Shown: positions 24,438-33,455, counted from the first letter of the stretch. The stretch is 64,000 bases of DNA from Flavobacterium sp. (GCF_027531905.1 NZ_JAPZSU010000009.1:1-64000), one strand, 5' to 3'. Numbers and translations are program-made. Notes: a model not told the origin generated them from the sequence alone.

Positions 24438-26369
24438 CTATTTGTAATACATCTTTTTTTCTACGATTCTATTCATATAATCTTGAATAAAAGCCTTGCA
24501 ATTTAGCTCGATTTCATTCATTTCGGCATTTCTATTTTTAATTAAATTTGTTTTTAAAGCTTTATCATTTTTGTCATAAAAACCAATAGCCGTCTTACCG
24601 TCAAAGGTACAAATATAATTCCCCTTAGAAAACTGATAAATATTGCCTGTTGAATTAATAACAAAAGGTTCACTTGATTTTTTATCCAATAAACTTCTTC
24701 CCCAGCTTCTAAAAGGTTTAGGATATCCAATCATATCTAATATTGTTGGATAAATATCTATTTGTTGCGCCAAATCAGTATCTACTCCTACATATTTGCT
24801 GTTCGGTTTATAGATAATAATTGGAACTGCAAATCGGTTGATTGGTTTTTCATATTCCTCATAATAAATTTGATTGCAATGATCGGCCACAAGAACAAAA
24901 ATAGTATTGGAAAACCAAGGCTCTTTTTTAGCTTCATTAAAGAAACGTTTTAAGGCAAAATCAGTATATTCAACACACTTGTGTATAGGAACATTACCTT
25001 CTGCAAAAGTCTTTTCGTATTTTTTGGGTATGATGTAAGGCTCATGAGACGAAACTGTAAAAATAGAAGCGAAAAAAGGAGTGCTTTTTTTATCTAAGGT
25101 TTTTTTCATAAATTGAAAAAAGGGTTCGTCCCAAATACCCCAAACTCCATCGAATTGTGAGTCATCATTAAATTCTGTTCTTCCATAATAATTATCTACT
25201 CCCAAAATATTTGAGAAACCAAGAAACCCCATGGATCCATTGGCAGCACCATGAAAAAAAGAAGTGTTGTAGCCCTGACTTTCAAGCGTAGAAACTAGAG
25301 ATTCTATTTTTTGTTTGGGAAATGGAGATGAAGTGAAAGCTTCTTTAAATGAAGGTATTCCCGCCAAAACTGACGACATTCCATGAATTGATTGCCTACC
25401 ATTGGCATAAGCATTAGTAAAAATTAAACTATGCTGAGATAGTGAATCTAAAAATGGAGCATGACTTTTGTAATTTGGTATTCCAGATTTTTTATTGAAT
25501 GCACCAATATATTCACGTCCGTAGCTTTCTAGAATAAAAACCACAACATTGGGTTTTGTTTGGGGATTATTATGATATTGCTTTATAGGTTGTACTTTTT
25601 CTAAAATCAATTTTTCCGTAACATCTGGATAATTTGTTTTCAAAAAATAATTACTAAACATAGTCCTAATAATAGCGAAAGGAGTGTTTAAAACTATATC
25701 CGAATGCACAATATTTTTTACATGTCGGCTCGCATCCAAAATATTAATTGGCCGAGTCGATTTATTAAAATCACCTCCTCGAATTCCTCCTATAACAAGA
25801 AGTATTACAAGTAAAAAACTAAGTATTGAAAAAATAAAATATTTTGATCTCTCTAATGGAACAGTCTGTTTTATCCTAACCTTTTTATACAAATACACCC
25901 ACAAAGCAGCCAACAAAACAAATAATAGGAAAACGTACCAATAACGAAGTGCAAAACTAAAAAAAAGCGTTGTTTTATTGGTCTCGTGTTCCAAAACATT
26001 TATAACAGCTATCGTAGTCCTTGAAAAAGTATATTTATAATAAATAAAATCTACAAAATTCGTGGCATAAGCAATCAAATTGGTTGAAAAATAGAGGTAA
26101 AAAATAAATTTTTGATAGCTCGGATTCGTATTTTTAATCATCGGTACAATAGAAAACACTATAAACAAAAGATTTACATACAAAATTGCTGTAGTATCAA
26201 ATGCTAAACCATAGTAGCATAAATCCAAAAAATCCAAAAAAGAATCTTGTTTTAATAGATCACTATTAAATGAATAGAAAAGTATTCTAGCAATAAAATA
26301 AAAAAAATAGGCCAACAAAATTCGATAGAGCAATACTTTATACTCGTTTATACGTAAGTGTTTATACAT
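24438..26369 (-). CDS. LTA synthase family membrane sulfatase/phosphotransferase
   Basis: An alkaline-phosphatase-superfamily membrane enzyme of 643 residues. About five membrane segments occupy the first 220 residues. The periplasmic catalytic domain has VVFILESYGREYIG (first metal ligand), NGRQSIHGMSSVLAG (likely nucleophile Thr/Ser region), ASIFTVSSHEPY and FVLVADHCNQIYYEE (metal ligands D/H). Relatives transfer phosphoglycerol or phosphoethanolamine from lipids to envelope glycans. In a Gram-negative host the product is unknown. The frame runs to a TTG at 26405, but that lies inside a minus-strand -7 element, so the ATG at 26369 is used. Confidence 0.88.
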   Translation of the reverse strand: MYKHLRINEYKVLLYRILLAYFFYFIARILFYSFNSDLLKQDSFLDFLDLCYYGLAFDTTAILYVNLLFIVFSIVPMIKNTNPSYQKFIFYLYFSTNLIAYATNFVDFIYYKYTFSRTTIAVINVLEHETNKTTLFFSFALRYWYVFLLFVLLAALWVYLYKKVRIKQTVPLERSKYFIFSILSFLLVILLVIGGIRGGDFNKSTRPINILDASRHVKNIVHSDIVLNTPFAIIRTMFSNYFLKTNYPDVTEKLILEKVQPIKQYHNNPQTKPNVVVFILESYGREYIGAFNKKSGIPNYKSHAPFLDSLSQHSLIFTNAYANGRQSIHGMSSVLAGIPSFKEAFTSSPFPKQKIESLVSTLESQGYNTSFFHGAANGSMGFLGFSNILGVDNYYGRTEFNDDSQFDGVWGIWDEPFFQFMKKTLDKKSTPFFASIFTVSSHEPYIIPKKYEKTFAEGNVPIHKCVEYTDFALKRFFNEAKKEPWFSNTIFVLVADHCNQIYYEEYEKPINRFAVPIIIYKPNSKYVGVDTDLAQQIDIYPTILDMIGYPKPFRSWGRSLLDKKSSEPFVINSTGNIYQFSKGNYICTFDGKTAIGFYDKNDKALKTNLIKNRNAEMNEIELNCKAFIQDYMNRIVEKKMYYK

Positions 26370-26402
26370 AGCATCAATGAAAATTAATAAAAAAAATAAT
26401 TG

Positions 26403-26410
26403 CAAATATA
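26403..26410 (-). promoter_or_regulatory. -7 element of the LTA-synthase-like gene
   Basis: Minus-strand TATATTTG, 34 bases before the chosen ATG. It overlaps a spurious TTG start. No TTG was seen at the usual -33 spacing. Confidence 0.6.
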
Positions 26411-26944
26411 TTGCATTTTATGGTTTGAAAAACATGAATAACAATTCAGTTATTCCCAAAATCTACATCAGAATTCGTAGTGCTATTGAATTACTCAAAA
26501 AAACAAGAGATTATGGGCTATTTTTTAAAAAAAGCAACAACGTTCGGCACACAGCTACACAAAATATAAAATAATGAGCTAATATTTTAGTATTTATAAT
26601 AAAAAAAGGAGTAAGCTATTGGTTTTAAAAAAAAATTATGCTGCAGTTGAATTCTAATGCCAAATCTGAATTTATATCGATTTTGCAACGCTTTCAGTTA
26701 TCAAAACTAATCCTGAATCAATTTTATTCTTTCCTATTTTTGAATAAATAATTACTATTAACCCAATAAACTATTTTAAACAAAGACCCACTTGGTAGGC
26801 TTTCAATCTGAAAAAAACTCATTTTTCAAAAAAAGAGATTTAGAAGTTTTTTTTGTATTAATTTTAATAATACATTTTTATTTTATGAATAAAATTAAAA
26901 AAAATATATATTTTTGAAAAAAAAAAAAATAAAAAAACACAAAA
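26411..26944. other. Intergenic region before the Kdo8N operon
   Basis: About 530 bases without a convincing gene. It is very AT-rich, with long A runs at 26917-26937. It separates the minus-strand LTA-synthase-like gene from kdnA on the plus strand. A plus-strand -7 match TATTTTTG (26909-26916) may serve kdnA; no -33 TTG was seen. A 65-codon frame at 26377-26574 overlaps the opposite promoter and matches no family. Confidence 0.6.
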
Positions 26945-28141
26945 ATGCCTGGATTTGAATGGTTTTCAATTGAAGAAAAAAAGCAAGTAAATGATGTACT
27001 TGAGTCTGGAGTTTTGATGCGTTATAATTTTGATGGAGCTAGAAATGGCCATTGGAAAGCATTAGAATTGGAAAGTGAAATTTCAAAAAAACTGAATGTA
27101 AAGCATACACACTTATGTTCAAGCGGTACTGCAGCCTTACAAATAGGTTTAGCAGCTTTGGGTATTGGTAGTGGTGACGAGGTCATCATGCCTACATTTA
27201 CATTTGTTGCAACTTTTGAAGCTATTTTGTCAGTGGGAGCAATACCCGTACTTGCAGATATAGATCAAAGCTTGTCATTAAATGTTGAAAATATTAAAAA
27301 AGCTATTACCCCAAAAACCAAAGCGGTTATGCTGGTTCACATGTGTGGTGCTATGGGAGAAGTTGAAAAAATAGCTGAATATTGCAAAGCCAATAATTTG
27401 TTTTTGGTAGAAGATGCTTGTCAATCTATAGGAGCTACCTTTCAAGGTAAAGCACTTGGTACATTTGGAGATGTAGGTACTTATTCTTTAGACTATGTAA
27501 AAACAATAACTTGCGGAGAAGGAGGTGCTGTTTTTACAAATAATTCAAAAACACATGAGATAATTCAGGCTTTTACAGACCATGGACATGACCATATTGG
27601 GAACGATAGAGGAGCAGAAAATCATCCATACATAGGATTTAATTTCAGAATTTCAGAACTTAATGCTGCAGTAGGAGTTGCGCAAATAGCTAAGCTTGAT
27701 AAAATTTTGGAGACTCAAAGAAAACATAAAAAACAAATTAAGGAAGCATTTGGAAACTTTCCTCAAATAAGTTTTAGAAACATTGGAGATACAGAAGGCG
27801 AAAACGCATCTTTTTTAACCATATTTACACCTGATCAAGATACCGCTCAAAAACTGGTTGAAGCACTTAAAAAAGAAGAATTGGATGCTTATTTTTATTG
27901 GTATATAAACAATTGGCACTACTATAAAAAATGGGATCATTTAAAAGGTTTAAAATCACCATTTTCTTATAGTAATGAAATAAAAAATGGATTTACTACT
28001 TGGACAGATTCGGGTTTTCCAATATCTGATCAAATAATGTGCAGAACAATTTCTTTTTTAATAAAACTAAATTGGTCAGAGGAAGAGATAGAAAACAGAA
28101 AGTCTAAAATCATTCAATCGTTAAAAGCCGTATTTAATTAA
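26945..28141 (+). CDS. kdnA: 8-amino-3,8-dideoxy-manno-octulosonate aminotransferase KdnA
   Basis: A DegT/DnrJ/EryC1/StrS-type PLP aminotransferase of 398 residues. The start MPGFEWFSIEEKK is characteristic. Substrate and PLP motifs: CSSGTAALQIGLAALG, MPTFTFVATFEA, VEDACQSIGATFQGK (D158), and the PLP lysine K186 in SLDYVKTITCGEGG. Sugar aminotransferases of this fold vary in substrate. The neighbours kdsB and an iron-type alcohol dehydrogenase (kdnB) match the Kdo8N pathway known from Shewanella: KdnB oxidises Kdo at C8, KdnA aminates it. First gene of the operon. Confidence 0.9.
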   Translation: MPGFEWFSIEEKKQVNDVLESGVLMRYNFDGARNGHWKALELESEISKKLNVKHTHLCSSGTAALQIGLAALGIGSGDEVIMPTFTFVATFEAILSVGAIPVLADIDQSLSLNVENIKKAITPKTKAVMLVHMCGAMGEVEKIAEYCKANNLFLVEDACQSIGATFQGKALGTFGDVGTYSLDYVKTITCGEGGAVFTNNSKTHEIIQAFTDHGHDHIGNDRGAENHPYIGFNFRISELNAAVGVAQIAKLDKILETQRKHKKQIKEAFGNFPQISFRNIGDTEGENASFLTIFTPDQDTAQKLVEALKKEELDAYFYWYINNWHYYKKWDHLKGLKSPFSYSNEIKNGFTTWTDSGFPISDQIMCRTISFLIKLNWSEEEIENRKSKIIQSLKAVFN

Positions 28142-28153
28142 TATAATCAATAA

Positions 28154-28888
28154 ATGAAAATAGTTTGTTTAATACCCGCAAGATTAGAATCAACAAGATT
28201 ACCTGGAAAAATGTTGAAAAAAATAGGCGAATATCCAGTAATAGTTCAAACTTATTTGGCAGCAAAAAAACTAAATTTATTTGATGATATTTGGGTGGTA
28301 ACAGAAAACAAAGAAATAGGCAAAGCGATAGAAGATTTAAATGGAAAAGTTTTTTATAGTACCAAGCCGCACAATTCTGGATCGGATAGAATTGCTGAGG
28401 CTGCAGAAGCTATAGAAGCTGATGTTATAGTAAATGTGCAAGGAGACACTCCTTTGATTTATAAAGAATCAATGATAAAACTTTTAGATTGTTTTAGAAA
28501 TAACTCCACAAGACGAGTAGATTTAGCATCTTTAATGACCAAATTAGATGAAACAGAAAATGCAAATGACTCCAATATTGTAAAAGTAGTTGTAGATAAT
28601 AACGATTTTGCACTTTATTTTTCTCGATCACCTATTCCATTTAGTAAAAACAATGAAGTTGATATAAATTATTATAAACACATTGGCGTTTACGTATTTA
28701 GAAAAGAAGCACTTTTAAATTTTTATAACTCACCTCAAACCCCTTTAGAAAAAGTAGAATCAATTGAATGTTTACGATATCTTGAAATTGGTAAAAAGAT
28801 AAAAATGGTTTATACCGATGAATTTACTCTTGAAATAGATACGAATAAGGATTTAGTAAACGCGATAACTTATTTTAAAAATAATTAA
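28154..28888 (+). CDS. kdsB: Kdo/Kdo8N cytidylyltransferase
   Basis: Activates Kdo (here probably 8-amino-Kdo) with CTP for lipopolysaccharide core assembly. It has 244 residues. The CTP-binding motif LIPARLESTRLPGKML is at 5-20. Further: NVQGDTPLI (metal and sugar site), IPFSKNN and YKHIGVYVFRKEALL. It lies 12 bases after kdnA and 8 before kdnB. In Shewanella the corresponding KdsB prefers the amino sugar; whether this one does cannot be read from the sequence. Confidence 0.93.
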   Translation: MKIVCLIPARLESTRLPGKMLKKIGEYPVIVQTYLAAKKLNLFDDIWVVTENKEIGKAIEDLNGKVFYSTKPHNSGSDRIAEAAEAIEADVIVNVQGDTPLIYKESMIKLLDCFRNNSTRRVDLASLMTKLDETENANDSNIVKVVVDNNDFALYFSRSPIPFSKNNEVDINYYKHIGVYVFRKEALLNFYNSPQTPLEKVESIECLRYLEIGKKIKMVYTDEFTLEIDTNKDLVNAITYFKNN

Positions 28889-28895
28889 ACCTAAT

Positions 28896-29972
28896 ATGAC
28901 AAATTACAGAAATTTCCCAATGGTTCCTAGAATAATTTATGGAAGAGAATCAATTTCACAGCTTGATACTATTATTTCAGCAAAAAGAACTGATGATGGA
29001 AAAATGGTTTTTTTAGTAGATTATTTTTTTGAAAATAACACAGAATTTCTTAAACAAATTCCAATTAAAGCGAATGATATTTTAGAATTTATAGATGTAA
29101 CTCATGAACCAAAAACTTCTTATGTAGATGAGATAAGAGATACTCTTGTGAAAAAAGGAACTATTGATGGAGTAATTGGCATAGGTGGTGGCAGTGTTCT
29201 TGACATGGCCAAAGCAGTTGCACTAATGATCACTAATGAAGGATCTTCTAGCGATTACCAAGGATGGGATCTTATTAAAAATGCCGGCGTTTATCACGTT
29301 GGTATTCCTACTCTTTCTGGAACAGGTGCTGAAGTAAGCAGAACAGCGGTACTTACAGGACCGACCAAAAAACTGGGCCTTAATTCAGATTTCACTCCCT
29401 TTGACCAAGTTGTTTTAGACCCTAATTTGATTAAAGACGTCCCTGTAAATCAAAGATTTTACACCGCCATGGATTGTTATATACATTGCATAGAATCTCT
29501 TACGGGGCATTTTTTAAATGCATTTAGCAGAAGTTATGGCGAAAAAGCTTTGGAACTTTGCCAAGACATCTATCTTAAAAAAGATGTTTGGGACAATGAT
29601 TCTGATGAAAAATTGATGATGGCATCGTGGCATGGTGGTATGAGTATTGCCTATTCTCAAGTAGGAATTGCTCATGCACTGTCTTACGGGCTTTCTTTTA
29701 TGTTAGGCACAAAACACGGAATTGGAAACTGTATCGTATTTGATCATTTAGAAGAATACTATCCTGAAGGAGTAAGAGAATTTAAAGAAATGGTAAAAAA
29801 GCATGCTATTGATCTACCAAAAGGGATAACAAAAGGTCTTACTGAAGAACAATGGGAAACAATGATTAACGTAGCGTACGGCATGGAACCTCTTTGGCAA
29901 AATGCTTTAGGTCCTGATTGGAAAAATAGTATGACAAAAGAAAAAATAAGAGCTTTATATGAGAAAATGTGA
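28896..29972 (+). CDS. kdnB: Kdo 8-oxidase KdnB (iron-containing alcohol dehydrogenase)
   Basis: A group III metal-dependent alcohol dehydrogenase of 358 residues. NAD(P) motif GIGGGSVLDMAKAV, then GIPTLSGTGAEVSRTAVL, MDCYIHCIESLTGHFLNA (metal-binding region), GIAHALSYGLSF and KHGIGNCIVFDHLEEYYPEG with the His metal ligands. The family name alone would be vague, but the direct linkage to kdnA and kdsB points to oxidation of the Kdo C8 hydroxyl. It lies eight bases after kdsB. Confidence 0.9.
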   Translation: MTNYRNFPMVPRIIYGRESISQLDTIISAKRTDDGKMVFLVDYFFENNTEFLKQIPIKANDILEFIDVTHEPKTSYVDEIRDTLVKKGTIDGVIGIGGGSVLDMAKAVALMITNEGSSSDYQGWDLIKNAGVYHVGIPTLSGTGAEVSRTAVLTGPTKKLGLNSDFTPFDQVVLDPNLIKDVPVNQRFYTAMDCYIHCIESLTGHFLNAFSRSYGEKALELCQDIYLKKDVWDNDSDEKLMMASWHGGMSIAYSQVGIAHALSYGLSFMLGTKHGIGNCIVFDHLEEYYPEGVREFKEMVKKHAIDLPKGITKGLTEEQWETMINVAYGMEPLWQNALGPDWKNSMTKEKIRALYEKM

Positions 29973-30066
29973 TTTTTTGGATTCAAGACTTTAAAATATT
30001 TTTTTTGGGGTTTGATTGTAAGTCTAAATAATTTATTTGCAGCAAATTTTTACAGTACAATTTAAA

Positions 30067-30951
30067 CTAAGAAACCTTATCCTTATAATGTTTAAAAACC
30101 CCATTTAAAATTACTGTAACCACTATTATGAATGCCCCAATATAAAATTCTGTACTCATTTTTTCTTTTCCTCCAATGATAAAATAAGCCAAGATGATAC
30201 CATAAACAGGTTCTAAATTTGTGGTTAGCATAACGGTATATGGTGATAAACGACGCATTACTTTTACCGAAGCCGTAAAAGCATAAGCGGTACAAATGGA
30301 AGATAAAAGCAAAATTAGCGCCCAGTTTTTTGGCGTTAAAACAAAAAAATCTGCCGAAAAAGAACCATTGCAAACAAAGTAAATGGTAATAAATACAAAA
30401 CCAGCCAAAAATTCATAAAAAGCGATTACCGAAGGCTCATGGTGTTCAATTAATTTTCCGTTGAATAATGTAAACACAACTCCTAAAATAATGGAGATCA
30501 AAGCCAAAAGCATTCCGTGTAAGTAATTGATTTCTACATGAAGAATCAATGCTAATCCCGCTATGATTACCAATCCGAAAAACACTTCATACCACAATAC
30601 TTTTCGTCCGTAAAAGATAGGTTCCAAAATAGAAGCAATAAAAGCACCTAAAGAAAAAACAGACAGAGTGATAGAAACAGTAGCCACCTTAATAGATTCA
30701 AAAAAGGTAATCCAATGCAGCGCAATAAGCAATCCAACAAAAACTAGTTTTAACACTGCACTAAAAGAAACCTGGAAAGGAATCTTCTTCAACAAGAGGA
30801 AACACCCTAAAAAAATCGCCGCAAATAACATGCGATACCACACCAAAAAATCAGCATCAATAGTAATTAAAGCACCCAAAATGGCTGTAAATCCCCAAAT
30901 AAAAACAATCAAATGAAGATTAAGGTAACTCTTTAAATTATCGTTTGGCAT
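30067..30951 (-). CDS. EamA/DMT family transporter
   Basis: A drug/metabolite-superfamily inner-membrane exporter of 294 residues with ten hydrophobic segments in two EamA repeats (about 1-140 and 150-285). Motifs: IVFIWGFTAILGALI at the start and PVYGIILAYFIIGGKEKMS in the second half, which carry the conserved Pro and Glu of the family. The substrate is unknown. Its first 14 bases overlap the end of the LptF/G gene, so the two are translationally coupled. It converges on kdnB. Confidence 0.93.
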   Translation of the reverse strand: MPNDNLKSYLNLHLIVFIWGFTAILGALITIDADFLVWYRMLFAAIFLGCFLLLKKIPFQVSFSAVLKLVFVGLLIALHWITFFESIKVATVSITLSVFSLGAFIASILEPIFYGRKVLWYEVFFGLVIIAGLALILHVEINYLHGMLLALISIILGVVFTLFNGKLIEHHEPSVIAFYEFLAGFVFITIYFVCNGSFSADFFVLTPKNWALILLLSSICTAYAFTASVKVMRRLSPYTVMLTTNLEPVYGIILAYFIIGGKEKMSTEFYIGAFIIVVTVILNGVFKHYKDKVS

Positions 30952-32029
30952 TACGTAATAAATAAATGGCTAATATTCCGAAAAAGATATTGGGCAACCA
31001 CACCGCTAAAAGTGGCGAGAAAGAAGACATTTCTGCTATAGTGCTAAAGATTTTATCAAAAAAAACAAATGCAAATGCGATCGCAATTCCAATGGCAAGA
31101 TTCGTTCCCATCCCTCCTCTTCGCTTCATGGCAGAAACCGAAACTGCAATTATTGTTAGTATAAATGCCGAAACGGGAACACTGTATTTTTTATATAAAA
31201 CTACTAAATAGACATTGATATTTGAAGAACCCCTCTTGCGTTCTTTCTCGATAAAGGCATTGAGTTCCGTAAGACTAAGGGTTTCTGCAATATATACCAA
31301 AGGCGTTAAATCTTCTAAATCAAAAGCAAAACGAAATTTTTTTTCAGGAGCTTTCTCAATTTTATCACCCATTGCACCAACGGTTCGTTTGGTATAATCA
31401 TAAAGCGTATAGGTGCTGTCTTCGGGATTCCATTTGATTCTACTTGCAGTCATTTTAGACATCAATTGTTCTTTCTCGAACTTCTCTAGCGAAAAATTAA
31501 AAGCCATTTTGTTTTCTGGGTTAAAACTATTCACATAAATGAATTCATGGTCATTGATTTGTCGATACACATCGGTATTGTCACCATGCATGGCCTCTTT
31601 CCCTCCTCCTTTTAGATAGGTGTACCTAAAATTATTGAACTCCTCACTGGCGGAAGGCACGAGAAAAAATCCCATCAACAACACCAAAATAGAAACAATT
31701 GAAGCACCAATAATATACGGTCGTAAAAATCGACCAAACGAAATCCCTGAACCCAAAATAGCAATAATCTCAGTATTATTGGCCAATTTGGAAGTAAACC
31801 AAATAATAGATAAGAATAAAAATATGGGAAACAGTGAATTGGCAAAATAGATAGTAAAATTGTAGTAATAAAATGCAATGTCTAGAAAAGGGATCTTATT
31901 CTCTAACATTTTATCAATTTTCTCTGAAACATCAATTACAATTCCAATCGGAACAAACAACAATAACATTACACCAAAAGTAGCCAAGTAGCGCTTCAAA
32001 ATGTATTTGTCAATTATGGTCAGCTTCAT
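30938..32029 (-). CDS. LptF/LptG family permease
   Basis: Inner-membrane permease of the LPS export ABC complex, 363 residues. It opens with MKLTIIDKYILKRYLATFGV, followed by membrane segments near 12-32, 52-78 and 95-120. A periplasmic beta-jellyroll-type region occupies about 130-270 (ending ERKRGSSN), and three C-terminal spans follow (VPVSAFILTIIAVSVSAMKR onwards). It cannot be assigned to LptF or LptG from sequence alone. It sits between tgt and the EamA exporter on the minus strand. Confidence 0.93.
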   Translation of the reverse strand: MKLTIIDKYILKRYLATFGVMLLLFVPIGIVIDVSEKIDKMLENKIPFLDIAFYYYNFTIYFANSLFPIFLFLSIIWFTSKLANNTEIIAILGSGISFGRFLRPYIIGASIVSILVLLMGFFLVPSASEEFNNFRYTYLKGGGKEAMHGDNTDVYRQINDHEFIYVNSFNPENKMAFNFSLEKFEKEQLMSKMTASRIKWNPEDSTYTLYDYTKRTVGAMGDKIEKAPEKKFRFAFDLEDLTPLVYIAETLSLTELNAFIEKERKRGSSNINVYLVVLYKKYSVPVSAFILTIIAVSVSAMKRRGGMGTNLAIGIAIAFAFVFFDKIFSTIAEMSSFSPLLAVWLPNIFFGILAIYLLRNAKR

Positions 32030-32034
32030 TTCTT

Positions 32035-32115
32035 AAAGTTAGAGGTTAGAGGTTAGAAATTAGAGGTTAGAAATTGTATGTCTCACAAAGACTTCTAATC
32101 TCTAACATCTAATTT
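32035..32115. repeat. Short direct and inverted GGTTAGA/CTAATCT repeats
   Basis: Between the LptF/G start and the tgt stop, the unit TTAGAGGTTAGAAA recurs three times with variation, then an inverted version (TCTAATCTCTAACATCTAA) follows about 25 bases later. The two arms can form an AT-rich hairpin. It may act as the tgt terminator, or it may be a simple-sequence repeat. No T run follows. Confidence 0.55.
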
Positions 32116-32125
32116 CCTGTTTTTT

Positions 32126-33256
32126 TTACAATCTTTGGCTCATGTTTTTGACCATCATTTCTTTCCAAGGTCTAAAATCGCCCGCTAAGATATGTTTTCT
32201 AGCTTCACGAACCAACCACATATAAAACCCTAAATTATGAATAGTAGCAATTTGCTTTCCAAGCATTTCATTAGAAGCAAACAAATGACGTAAATAGGCT
32301 TTGGTATAAAAAGTATCTACATAAGTAATTCCCATTTCATCAATTGGCGAAAAATCAGCTTCCCATTTTTTATTTTTAATATTGATTGCCCCATTAGCGG
32401 TAAACAACATGCCGTTTCTAGCGTTACGAGTAGGCATCACGCAATCAAACATATCAATTCCTAAAGCTATGTTTTCCAAAATATTAATTGGCGTTCCCAC
32501 TCCCATCAAATAACGGGGTTTGTCTTCCGGTAAGATTTCGCAAACCACCTCTGTCATGGCATACATTTCTTCGGCTGGTTCACCAACAGAAAGCCCACCA
32601 ATCGCGTTTCCTTGTTGTCCCGCATTGGCAATGTATTCTGCCGATTGGCGACGCAAATCTTTATAAGTACTCCCTTGTACAATAGGGAAAAACGTTTGCT
32701 CATATCCATATTTGTAAGGCACTTTTTCTAAATGATTGATGCAACGATTCAACCAACGGTGCGTCATGTGCATAGAACGCTGTGCATAACGATAATCACA
32801 AGGATAAGGCGTACATTCATCAAAAGCCATGATAATATCTGCTCCAATCGTGCGCTGAATTTCCATTACATTTTCAGGCGTAAAAAAATGATAGGAACCA
32901 TCAATATGCGACTTGAACTTTACTCCTTCTTCTTTAATTTTACGATTGGCCGATAAAGAATACACTTGATATCCTCCAGAATCGGTCAAAATATTGCGAT
33001 CCCAATTCATGAATTTGTGCAAACCTCCTGCTTTTTCCAAAATATCGGTTTGTGGACGCAAATACAAATGGTAGGTATTTCCTAAAATAATATCCGGATT
33101 AATATCGTCTTTCAATTCGCGTTGATGTACTCCTTTTACCGTTCCAGCGGTACCCACAGGCATAAAAATAGGGGTTTCAATCACCCCATGATCAGTGGTG
33201 ATACTTCCAGCTCTTGCTTTAGATTGTGGATCTTTTTGTAATAAATCAAATTTCAT
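32126..33256 (-). CDS. tgt: tRNA-guanine(34) transglycosylase
   Basis: Exchanges G34 for preQ1 in GUN anticodon tRNAs during queuosine synthesis; 376 residues. Active site: D92 in TDSGGYQ (general acid/base) and nucleophile D271 in FDCVMPTRNAR, with GGLSVGEP and LMGVGTP for substrate binding. The usual zinc site (CxCxxC and His) is absent: residues 301-318 contain no cysteine, although the partner His remains (YLRHLF, H324). A -7 element TATCTTTG lies at 33277-33284 on the minus strand. Upstream of the LptF/G gene. Confidence 0.96.
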   Translation of the reverse strand: MKFDLLQKDPQSKARAGSITTDHGVIETPIFMPVGTAGTVKGVHQRELKDDINPDIILGNTYHLYLRPQTDILEKAGGLHKFMNWDRNILTDSGGYQVYSLSANRKIKEEGVKFKSHIDGSYHFFTPENVMEIQRTIGADIIMAFDECTPYPCDYRYAQRSMHMTHRWLNRCINHLEKVPYKYGYEQTFFPIVQGSTYKDLRRQSAEYIANAGQQGNAIGGLSVGEPAEEMYAMTEVVCEILPEDKPRYLMGVGTPINILENIALGIDMFDCVMPTRNARNGMLFTANGAINIKNKKWEADFSPIDEMGITYVDTFYTKAYLRHLFASNEMLGKQIATIHNLGFYMWLVREARKHILAGDFRPWKEMMVKNMSQRL

Positions 33257-33368
33257 GGCTCTCTTTTTTCAGAGTGCAAAGATAATTTATTTAAGATTTA
33301 CGAATTGCTATTTACGATTTTATTTAACACGAACGAATTGCTGATGCATATAGGCAAGTCAACAGCAA

Positions 33369-33404
33369 GGACAGGCAACTGTTCGGACAAGTCACGACCT
33401 GTCC
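33369..33404. repeat. Short inverted repeat GGACAGG/CCTGTCC
   Basis: Seven-base arms at 33369-33375 and 33398-33404 in the intergenic region before the rhodanese gene, directly left of the 18-base palindrome. The segment is GC-richer than its surroundings. Role unknown. Confidence 0.45.
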
Positions 33405-33409
33405 CGACA

Positions 33410-33427
33410 GTGTAACAATTGTTACAC
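33410..33427. promoter_or_regulatory. 18-bp perfect palindrome, likely regulator site
   Basis: GTGTAACAATTGTTACAC is perfectly self-complementary. It resembles sites of Crp/Fnr-family regulators (TGTnA...TnACA). Its centre lies about 43 bases before the inferred start of the rhodanese transcript, the place of a class II activator. Confidence 0.7.
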
Positions 33428-33447
33428 AAAAAACCATTTTATACCTT

Positions 33448-33455
33448 TACTTTTG
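33448..33455 (+). promoter_or_regulatory. -7 element of the rhodanese gene
   Basis: TACTTTTG, 36 bases before the rhodanese ATG. The -33 region is covered by the right half of the palindrome. Confidence 0.6.

Noticed and set aside
26377..26574. 65-codon plus-strand frame before the Kdo8N operon
   Set aside because: It overlaps the opposite-strand promoter and start of the LTA-synthase-like gene, is Asn/Lys-rich low complexity and matches no family.
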